Shown here piece after piece: positions 39,601-49,256 of a stretch of 64,000 nucleotides of DNA. Under the pieces are notes generated by a model. It saw only the letters and a list, made by a program, of their open reading frames with translations, was not told the DNA's origin and searched no databases. The stretch comes from Dirofilaria immitis (taxonomy: Eukaryota; Nematoda; Chromadorea; Rhabditida; Onchocercidae). The stretch covers positions 2,821,501-2,885,500 of the forward strand of contig JAKNDB010000092.1 of assembly GCA_024305405.1 (NCBI GenBank), read 5' to 3'. How positions within the stretch are numbered: the first letter of the stretch is position 1; each line of letters starts with the position of its first letter. The translations under genes and the position numbers were made by a program.

Positions 39601-39948
39601 AAGAAATTCATCATCATCAGGATATTTTGATGAATGTGTAACTAATTCAGATAAGATACTGGAAGGAAAACAAGTTTCGTGTCTTAGCCATTGTTCCAGA
39701 TTATACTCTTTCATTAAATCATGAAAAGTAAAACATGCTTTTGTTCCTATTTCTATTATATCACTCTCATAAAATTTCCAATACTTTTTAATTTCCACTT
39801 ACGGATAAAAAAATATGATAACTCACTTTACTTCATCTGTTTTAATATGTCCAGGAAGGCCTCTAATAAATACGGTGTGCTTGCTTTCAGGAACTTCATC
39901 TTGATCGATACGATCAAAACGTGGTCCATTCCGATAATAACCGTTCAT
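33612..39948 (-). CDS. RRM and SR-rich protein with periphilin-type C-terminal domain
   Basis: Fifteen exons: 39948-39827, 39079-38954, 38689-38601, 38502-38415, 38094-38009, 37833-37631, 37406-37314, 36901-36711, 36540-36437, 36269-36166, 35926-35857, 35701-35577, 34533-34449, 34106-33985, 33791-33612. About 596 residues. Residues 24-106 form an RRM (HTVFIRGLP as RNP2-like beta-1, LKLFVAVRF as RNP1-like beta-3, LGYPVEMTWF as beta-4). An Arg/Ser-rich region, a proline stretch (TPPLPPLPPPP) and an acidic/basic linker follow. The last exon contains ETFGFVTKMLIEKDPSLEDR, nearly identical to the core of human periphilin-1's C-terminal helical domain, which binds TASOR in the HUSH silencing complex. 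Human periphilin has no RRM, so the architecture differs. The start ATG lies two bases after an acceptor (TTATAG), as expected for trans-splicing. Exon 8 needs two and exon 10 one extra A to stay in frame. The acceptor of exon 6 is weak. Confidence 0.82.
38281..38325 (+). repeat. Tandem 23-bp duplication in an intron
   Basis: TAATCTACTTCTATATTCT is repeated with a period of 23, inside intron 4 of the RRM/periphilin-like gene. No effect on the exons is apparent. Confidence 0.8.
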
Positions 39949-42240
39949 ACCTATAAGTAAATTTGAATCGAAGCAGAAAAAAGTAATTATTGGAGTAGAT
40001 CCCAATAATTTTGAGAAAGATATCAGTCGTCAACTGGATCATATTTGAAGATTTAAAAAATGACCTGATGATCGTAAACGCTCAAAGGATTAGCGATAAT
40101 TGCGTGAAACTGATACAGTCAAATTAATCTTTGTAGAAAACAGCAAAATAAGAACTAAATTAACTGCTGCCGATAGAACATTCAAATAATATGCTCTTTA
40201 TATAAATGAAATTCCTGAAAATTTTGGAACCGTGGTCACTATATGCTTTCCCGATTAAATTTGAAAACGATGACAGACTCTGATTTCACTACGAAAAGGA
40301 AAGCAATCAATATAGATGTTTAAACAGGAAAAGTAATAACTAACTATTTCTATAAACTGGAATGAACTTATTACTATTCATTGAAAATTGAAGGAAACTT
40401 CTGAAACAGTGTTTTGAGCAGTTTAAAAAAAAGTACAACATTCTACTATCATTAAAATCTTACTGACAATTTCATTTCCAAGATCAAAATCATCTCAGTT
40501 TAAGCCTACCCAAGATGACAAGTCAACAACGACCTTTAATAACCCTAAATTTATTAAGGTAAAAGACTCAGGTGATTTATTTTTACAAATCAGGCCTATA
40601 CCTTTCATAAGAGCGATACAAATATGCGAACTTTAAAAAATAATGCTTGAATTGAAATATGAAATGGAAGCCAACAATTACACTTACAAAAATATAATTA
40701 TTACCACTCGAATATCGTGATAGTCATATAACTGGTAGTCCAAGCTAACTTATTTTGATAAAGCGACAATCGCTCAAGTTAAGATTAAGAATTGTTAATG
40801 TCGCTTACCCAGATTTCCATTAATTTCTAAACCATAATTATATCTCAATCTCGCGAAGTTGGAAAACCGAGCGGTCAGCAATGATTAGACAATAACAGAT
40901 CCATTAATGTCCGATTACATAACAAAGCTTAATTTTTCAAGGCTATTATAGATAATAACTGAATGATCTAAAAACAATCGACTAAAGTAACAAAATGGAA
41001 ACCCAGTTTTAGAATTCATCAAATAAATGCGACAGAATATATTTATTCATATTTTAATGTTAGTAAATATTTATTTCAAATTAAATGTAAATAATCGATT
41101 GAAAATTATCTTTTATAAAGAGATGATAAATACATATAGTACAAATCATGAAATAAAAATTTTTGTATCAAAAAACAGAGTGAAAAAAGCGGCTCATAGA
41201 AATACAAAAAGAACAAAGAATGATTTTATTATATATATTTATTATATAGTTCTTTCTAAAGGATAATTTTAATGAAAAAGAAAATAACTGAGCAAAGCCC
41301 ACAAAAGCAATAGGAACTTTTAAGATATGTATGAGTTAAAAGTCGATTAGCATCAATGACATTCTAATAATCTTTGCTATCATTAATAATACTTAAGAAT
41401 TTTTTTTTAACAAAAAATTCGTTCTGATAGTAAACAACCGAACAGCGATTACCCCAAAAAGAATGAGAAACTCTAACAAGAAATAATAAAAAACGATAAT
41501 GTGACACCGGTAACATATTTGAAAGAACGATTGAAAGAATAAAAGTAGCTGGAAAAAACTTCATAAAACAACCTATATTATAAAGTTGTGTATACCGCAC
41601 AAAAAAAATAAGAAAAAACGAATAATCGAAGCATAGTTAGCGCAGTTATGATCAAATAAAAACCAATACAGCAACACTGAAACTGTTGCAGTTTTATATG
41701 AGCAGGTAAATTAAAAATATGCTAAAAATATACTTGAAATATACTAAAATATATTTTTAAAAAATATATCAGAAAAAGCTATCTAGGAAATCATAGAAAT
41801 CAAGAGCTTCAACAATTTATTATTTGTGGCATTGCTGATATTGAATCTAAGATACCACCTACCTCTAGATGATACCAATGTTTTGGCTGTTTAACCTTTT
41901 ATATAGATATCTAAATTAGTAAACGCCTTACCTAAGCTTTAATCGTCGCTGGGAATGCTTACATAAATTTAGGGAATTGCTAATGAATTCTGATAATTTC
42001 AACTTCCTCGCTGTTCTGATAAACTGTGAAATATTTACTAATTTTCGACGCTAAAAAATGGATTTCACTGATTTCAAGAAGTTTCATTATAATAATAGAA
42101 GTACAATAATTTAACGATTTTAAACTTCTATGATTACTAAAATTTCATTTATTAGTTGATTTTTTGTTCTGAAGTGCATATTTCCTTTTCCAATTTGCAA
42201 CAAAGTTGTTGTTTTCGTAATTCTCAAATGAAAATAACGA
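39949..42240. other. Intergenic gap
   Basis: Lies between the stop of Elongin A and the start of the RRM/periphilin-like gene. Apart from the poly(A) signal listed separately I see no exon, RNA gene or repeat. The frame at 41,027-41,266 is A-rich low-complexity sequence. Confidence 0.6.
42148..42153 (-). promoter_or_regulatory. Candidate poly(A) signal of the Elongin A gene
   Basis: AATAAA on the minus strand, about 90 bases past the TAA stop at 42,241, a normal spacing for a nematode 3' UTR. In AT-rich DNA such hexamers also occur by chance. Confidence 0.5.
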
Positions 42241-45200
42241 TTATCTTTTACGTTTTACATTGAGCATTCTTAGTGTTTTTATCATCAACGCTCCTTTTTT
42301 CGGTATCATTATTTTCTTTTTCGAATGCGAATCCAACGAAGAACTGGTATTTCTGATTGCTTCGGGCAAATGGGATAAAGTTTCCTTGTTTCCTACAATA
42401 ATTTCCATGAAGTGATGTTACAGATATATCACCCTAATCAATGAATAAATCCTTATCATAATTCGCAAAACTGCGATATTTCCATTTAATTATAACATTG
42501 AAAATTTATATTTCTGAAATGAGAAATCATGATGAAGATAAAGAGATAATCGAAAAAGAAACAATTAGCGAGACTGATGTCTGTGATCATAATATGTTGG
42601 AAATGGCGTAAAAATACTAGTCAGCAGATAAAAAATTTCTACGATAATAAAAATTCAATCTTTAATTTCAAGATATGTAAATATGTTAATATACTGTCAA
42701 CCTAAAATATGACATGTATGGTTTAGGGCTTATTTTATAGTTTCATAGTTAAAAGCATCTTTCTTTTTTGAGAATTTTTTAAAACGAGAAGGATTTCAAA
42801 TGGCAAAAATTTATCAGAATCTGATCTTCAAATAAAAAATAGGAGAAAGCGCATCTGCCTATAACAAGTTCTATAGTAAAAAAACAAATCTGTAATGCAG
42901 AGAAATATGAAAAGGCATAATGGATCAAAGAATAACCTTTATCAAAAATTTCCTTGCGTGCTTTTGAAATTTCATTAGCAGTTGGTAATGGATAAGTCGA
43001 ATGTTGAGTGCCATAACGTATCTGTCGACGACGAATTTCACGTGGAGCTTTCGCATCCGCAAGTAACGCTGTTTTTACTGGTGCAGTTGTTTCTCGATTA
43101 TGTTGAGTTATTTTGGTTGAAAGCAACTTCAGTTTGCGCTCATTTTCTTTACATAAACGCTGCAATGCAACATTTTTCAACAGCGATCACGGCTCATCCT
43201 TCTTTAATTATTTTTCATTACTTTTTATGCCTGCAAATTCCTAATAACATAGCAAGATTCAACTCATTTATTCAGCCGACAAAGAAATAAGTGGCCATAA
43301 GATTTTTCTGACATCGCAGCAAATTTTTAAACGATTAAATAAGGCACATGAATCTTTCATTCATCAAATATTTTTAGTATCCCAATAAAAAATTCCCATG
43401 TATTACGATACCATACTTCTCTGAGATTAATTTTTATTCCAAAACAGTAAAATGAAATGAAATGAAACCTAACATAATAACAATCTCGCCACGTCTCATC
43501 ATTTGCTGTTTCACATTTTGGGAAGGCACGACTTACAATTCGCTCCCATAATTCATCACTCTCTTCCATTAGTTGCTGTAGAAGGAATTACTTTATTACA
43601 GAATAAATTTGTAAACTGGAAGCAAGTTTTTATAAAGACGAAGATTTTGCCGAATCATACAAACTATATGAGAAACGTAGAGAACTTCTAAAGAAGAAAA
43701 AGTTGCAGGGCCGTGTTAATACTAGCATAAGCAAAGAAAACTTAGCTAAAAAGTTGAAGAAAAAAAATTCAGACACTCGTAATTACAATAATACTGATAT
43801 AAATGACACAATTAAAAGCTGTGCTTTATTTGCATGTTTTTTCATGTCACTTACCGGATTTCGCCTTTCAATTAAACATAATTGATTCAAGGAGCATTTC
43901 TCAAGCACCGGTTTCAATAAGAAATATGGTGTATCGCCGACTTCCTCGATTGCTAGAAAACTACAAAACTTTTTAACATAAAACAGAAACGCTTATAATA
44001 GATGTATTCGTTAAAAGACTGCTAGGATTTCTCGAATTCTAGAATTAGATTGATAGAGCGAAAATTTTCTTCAAAATTCAATGATTCAAGGTCTTCAAAA
44101 TATATTATGCATAAGTGTTCGTTTCAAGACTGATATTCGAATCTCCTAAATTAAGAGAACTTCTCTGAACAAACACGACACATAAAATAAGATTTTGGAA
44201 AAGGTCATATAGTTCATCCAAAATATGGAAATTTAATTTGCACTGAGAAAATAAAATCTCAAAACCTTTCACGGAGTTTTCAGTTATATGAAAATAAAAC
44301 TTACAATTGATGTTAGCAATTAATATTTTAATACACAAATTTTGTAATGTTGGTACTTCCCTAGCAATATCATTTTCGGACGTCCAGCATAGATTTTGCG
44401 TACAGATTTACGTGGTTTAAACATTAATACATCCATCGCAGCTGTTTTAGATATATCTGAAAAACGTTTTCCAATATTTGACAAACAACTTGAAGAAACC
44501 ACACTGAGACTGCTTAGTAACAAGCGAATCACCTTCAAAAAAATTAGCTTATTTGGAATTATGCTTTTAGAGATAGTACATTTGTTAAGTATTTCATTTT
44601 TGATAAACGATGCAAAAAAATTCCGAAAAATAATTCAAAAGAAAAAGTAATAAAATTTATATTTGATACATTTAATTCTTCAACAAGAAGCTGTTGAAAG
44701 TGACGAGTACACTTTTTAGTTTTTTCCACTACTGAAAAACTGAAGTGAGACAATCTAATATAATCTACAGTGAATTCAAAAATATGAATGTACAATCGTT
44801 ATCTAATTGAATCCATTAAAAATTATACCTCTATTATGTCCTTTCGGTATGGGTTCAAAATTCAATACTTTGGATGGTTTATAATTAACATCCACTTTAG
44901 ATGACTTCCAATCATTACAGTCAGTTTTCATTTTTTGAGTTTAAATGGCTTAGCAATATCGGCTCGAGCTAACATGTCTGCAAAGCTCAAACCGGTGCAA
45001 ACATTTTCTAATCCATTATTTGGTGGCTGAAATAGAACACTGTCAATTTCTCAAGATTTAGGGAACAAAAACTATGCAATTAAATTTACTAATTTACTGG
45101 ATCTACTCAATGAACATTGGATACCACGACTTTCTATAATTCCGTAGCTTATTCAGAAGGAACATCAAATTAAACAAAAAAAATCCAATCCAAAACCAAA

Positions 45201-45985
45201 CTGTAATGAAATGATCTGAAAAGCAGAATCAAAAAAATCACGAATGTTCATATTACTTACTTCAACCTTACTATGATGAACTTCATCCGCTCTATTATTT
45301 ATTTCTTGTTCATTTTGCTTCCCATTTCCTTCTTTCGATTTCCTTTCTTCGATTTTTTTGGAAAATTTTCTTCTTGTTCTGAACTTGGTGAAAGGAATCG
45401 TTTTCTAAAACACATATTTACTAGACCTAAAACACATATTTACTGTTTACTAGACCACTCAAATCTTTTTCACCAAATTCGCTCTGTTTCCCAAATCATC
45501 TCTTCTATTTCCAAAATGACATATTGTTTTTGAAAATTAAGAACCTTCGCTGTTTCAAACCACAATTTCTTGCCATATCTTTCCATTTCTCGACAATTCG
45601 CAATGCCTTCGTGCCATATTGTTCGTGATCCTTCAGTTGATTCACTGCTTTTCCTACTCCTGTTTCTGATAACAACTCCAATGTCATGTTAATGTTTGCT
45701 AAGCGTCTTAAAGCATGACCAATCTGTAACATGCTTGTTATTGCTATTTATTCCGAACAATGAGGTAAAATATTTTGCGATGAAGTTTAATTCTTTATTT
45801 TACTACTAATAAGTCACCCAAATTTACTAAACCAAACGCTTACGAAACGCAAACAGATTTAAAAGAGCTTCAAATAAGGAAACAATAAAAGTATCACCGA
45901 CTTTACTATCACATTTTAACATCCGTGTATATTTCTCGACTTTTCCTCTGATGTTTTCGTCTTCACTATCATTCATTTCCTCCAT
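42241..45985 (-). CDS. Elongin A (transcription elongation factor B subunit 3)
   Basis: Nine exons: 45985-45902, 45723-45545, 45404-45261, 45026-44829, 44456-44305, 43952-43855, 43575-43474, 43159-42937, 42392-42241; about 444 residues (human about 770; the shorter length lies in the linker). Order of parts: TFIIS N-terminal domain (residues about 15-88, LSETGVGKAVNQLKDHE); basic linker; LSFADMLARAD, matching the conserved SFESYL motif; BC-box TLQNLCIKIL (about residue 239), which in the family binds Elongin C; the Elongin A F-box-like region (EVGDTPYFLLKPVLEKC, ESDELWERIV); APREIRRRQIRYGT; and a basic C-terminus (KKGALMIKTLRMLNVKRK) like the human KKIAPMMAKTIKAFKNR. Known role: stimulates Pol II elongation and acts as a Cullin-5 substrate receptor. 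Three A-runs (45353-45359, 44931-44936, 44373-44376) each need one more A. The start ATG is the first of two near candidates. Confidence 0.93.
45405..45455 (-). repeat. Tandem duplication of a 3' splice site
   Basis: Directly upstream of Elongin A exon 3 the intron end (TAGTAAATATGTGTTTTAG on the minus strand) is present twice, in units of 22-30 bp, so two acceptors stand in tandem. Use of the distal one would insert 22 bases and meet a stop in the expected frame, so the proximal acceptor at 45,405 is the productive one. Confidence 0.75.
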
Positions 45986-46149
45986 AAACGCTACAGAAGT
46001 TGTTAAATGGATGTTTCGCTGATATATAGCTCTTTTGTTTATATCTATGAATAACAAAATCGATTAGCAGCAACATATATCACACAAACTAAAAATCGAT
46101 AAAGAAGAAAAAATTGTCATTACGCAAGTAACACATGCCTCTCAGCGAC

Positions 46150-46480
46150 ATTTTCAATGAACTAATTTTCAACGTTCATAAAAGTGTGAGTAAGGTGGGG
46201 CTCTGCGCTACCCACGTTTAATCGTACGCAATGCATGTCGCTAAGCGTCGCGTAGTTACGCAGCCTACGATATACAGGCAAATATGCAAGGATGAACGAG
46301 AAGTGTCTGCATTGCAATGTTTTAACACATACAACCGTCAATATCCACCTCAAGAAGCATTGCTAGACTAACTATAAGAGAGAATTCTACAAATATACAA
46401 CGCCAACATTTGCCTGACATCACTACTCTCCGACAGTTCATCCAGTTCAATATATCCGATCATCCGCCTTGTATACCCAT
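46150..46480. other. CpG-richer patch upstream of Elongin A
   Basis: Lies 165-500 bp upstream of the first Elongin A exon and is markedly richer in G+C and CpG than its surroundings (for example GCGTCGCGTAGTTACGC at about 46,242). This fits a promoter or 5' control region for the minus-strand gene. No TATA box or known factor site could be assigned. Confidence 0.35.
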
Positions 46481-46489
46481 ATACTTGCA

Positions 46490-46650
46490 CTCACATACAC
46501 ACATCATTATACTCACATACACATACACATACACATACACATCGTATATATATATATACATACACACATACATACATACATACATACATACATACATACA
46601 TACATACATACAGACATATATACATACAGACAGATAGACATACATATACA
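46490..46650 (+). repeat. Compound CA/CATA microsatellite
   Basis: ACACAT units, an alternating TA tract, then a long (CATA)n array and ACAG units. It generates several spurious His/Ile/Tyr-rich and Val/Cys/Met-rich open frames on both strands. Confidence 0.95.
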
Positions 46651-47952
46651 TCTATGCATAAATTTTTATCGATTATTCGTCGAAAGTATGGGGAGATGCG
46701 CGACGAAGAAAGGTAGGAGATGGGGACGACATCGTTGCTGCGATACATGCAGTAGTAATGTGACTAAAAGATGCCCTGAAATACTTCCGGGCCAGGGATA
46801 TTAGATCATCAGGATTATTGTTAGCTGAGATATGCCTGATAAATTAGAGTTTACTTTTTCTAATATGTCCAGTTGATCTTTTCAAGTTCCTATGTATGTG
46901 GGATGTTTAACAAGCTTGATTTAAATAAGGTCATGCATTGCAAGATACATTGGCATTTCATCAGTAATTAAATGAATCTATAAATATCTCTGATTTTTAA
47001 TTCATGCTATTTGTTTCTCGAAATAAATAGAGGAGCGAGAATGCAAAATGAGATAATCCAGTCCACTGGATTACACTGATATTACACTGATCACATAAGA
47101 TGATATTTTAAAGACTGAATTCTTGGAGATTCAACTAGGAAAAGTTAGACGCTTTTCTCACATAAAAAAATTCAGAAATAACAAATTTAGAAAGTTGGAG
47201 AGGTGTATAAAAAGCTCTGTAATGTTGGCGGAAAATGTCTAAAAGGAATGAAATCAAAAGTAATAGCTTCTAAATAGTATAAGTATGAAGGCGGTAGGAA
47301 TTCAAACACTATAGTGAAAATATTTGTGGCATTGATATTAAGTGGGAAATTGCTTTCGATATATGACATATGAGGAAAATATTATGATAAACTATTTGTT
47401 TCTGTAACTAGAATTGACTGCCGCGATACTTAAATTCTAAGGTGTTTATATGCCAATATATATGCTTTGAAATGATAATTAAGCACAAGAAGTAAAATAT
47501 AATATTTCATTGAAACTGCACATCATTCTACAAAAGGATGATTTAAAAATGATTCAGAATATCTCGGTGATATGTATTAATGATTAATTTACATTAGAAG
47601 TCGGCATTTCATCAAAATAGCACAGTCAAAATTTCGTTTAAAAGACAATTTTATTAAAGATTTTGCAGCATCTAAAGTAAGTAATACCGGTCTAAAAAAG
47701 TGATCTAAAAAATGATTTAAAATATATAAAAACAAGAGGATACATTACATATATAAAGATAGATTATTGTTTCGTGAGACCGCAAAATGATTTTCTATCA
47801 ACTTGAGAAAACAATTTTCGGTCCGAGTTTTATGTCTTGCTGAAAAGTCGGATAGACATATCTTTGAAGAAAAGGATTGAATGTTCAGAAGTGATTAATC
47901 ATATTGACGTGGTCAATATCAAAATTTAATTGATCTATTTGATTTCTCCATT

Positions 47953-48030
47953 TATCTTATCTAATTTATCTATCTATCTAATTTAATCTATCCAACCTAT
48001 CTATCCAATCTATCTAATTTATATCTCTCT
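47953..48030 (+). repeat. Degenerate (ATCT)n tract
   Basis: Interrupted TATC/ATCT units, pyrimidine-rich on the plus strand. Confidence 0.8.
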
Positions 48031-49196
48031 TCTTTATATACATATCCTTTAAAAACATATTATTTCCTATTCTTAATACAATTATTCTCTTTATCCTTTC
48101 ATATCAATAAATCTGAGCCTAGATATAAAGAACATCTAGTCAAATGTTACCAATATTTGGAAACTGAGATGTTGTTTAACTGCTTACAATTTTTTTTCTA
48201 TAGATAAAAAGAATTACTCAAGCAGAACTTTTCTGAGTTGTTTCGTTATATTTCATTCGAATTCAAATTGTTTTCGTTTTGTGCATTCATGATTTTTTTC
48301 TAAATTACAAAAGGTTTTCTTTCCCGAATATTCTAATGTTGCTTTTTACAGGAAACTTAATAACATAAAGTTATTTTTCAGTTTATTCAAATTGTTGAAT
48401 TTTATATGATCAAATAAGTAAAAAGAAATGTTAATGTTCATATCTTAATTCAGTATTGATAAAATAACCAATAGCAAAACCAAAAATATTTCAGCTTATT
48501 CGTAATTTGTGGTATTTGATGCGAAAAGATGTGTCATCCGAAGAGACGGAATGATTCATCAAGGTCGAGACCAATTTAAATGAAAATTGCAACAAACTAT
48601 AATTGTTTTGACCATAATGTTTTCTGAATGTTCCTATTTGTTGATCCTTTTTATTTCAACTTTTCGCTCTTCCCCTATTTAATCGTATGCTTAGAAGTAT
48701 CAACTGCACATTACTTTCTTAATTATAAAACTTTGATGGGACCTATACATTTTCCAAAATGCTTTGGGAAAAAAACTCTTCTGATTGATGTATTCCATAT
48801 ATTTTAACAGTAATACCTCATCTTTGCATTTGTGAACTTGTGCAATTTGAAAAATGAAAAATGGCGGATAAATAGAGAAATTCAACTTTTCTCAAGAAGT
48901 TAATTTCAGATGATGATATAATTTGAATTTACGAGGCTAAATTTCTAACAATTATTTGAAAGATTTAAGAAAAAACTAAAAATTTAAAATAAAAGTGATA
49001 TTCAAATTCGTTTGTCAAACTTGCGTTTGTATGATTTTTACGAATGTTTCTGTTTTTTCTATACCAATACTTTTTGCAAGTCGTACTTAACAGAACCAAA
49101 AATAATCTCGAATTCAGAATTTCATTCCAACTAGCTCTCAGACATTTAAAAAAAATTGGATGGTTATCTGAAGCTTTTTTTTCAATCATTTAGTGA

Positions 49197-49256
49197 CAAA
49201 AATTGAGGATTCTTTCTCCTTTCAGTGGTAGCACCTCAAACTTGGGTAATTAAACA
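49197..49256 (-). ncRNA. SL1 spliced-leader sequence: SL-RNA-like gene or SL-bearing retrocopy
   Basis: Minus-strand 49,255-49,235 matches bases 2-22 of the nematode SL1 leader exactly (contains TTACCCAAGTTTGAG); only the first G is changed to T. The next bases are GT, as an SL RNA donor requires. A small hairpin (AGGA/TCCT) and an Sm-like site AATTTTTG (49,197-49,204) follow 30 bases on. In nematodes SL1 is donated by an RNA of about 100 nt, usually encoded in 5S rDNA repeats; no 5S sequence is visible here. Alternatively it marks a retrocopy of a trans-spliced mRNA: an ATG at 49,189 opens 74 codons (to 48,965), but they are unrecognised and no poly-A tail was seen. The 3' end is open. Confidence 0.55.

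Noticed and set aside
46410..46804. Four overlapping open frames of 63-111 codons on both strands.
   Set aside because: They are created by the CA/CATA microsatellite; the residue composition is purely repeat-driven.
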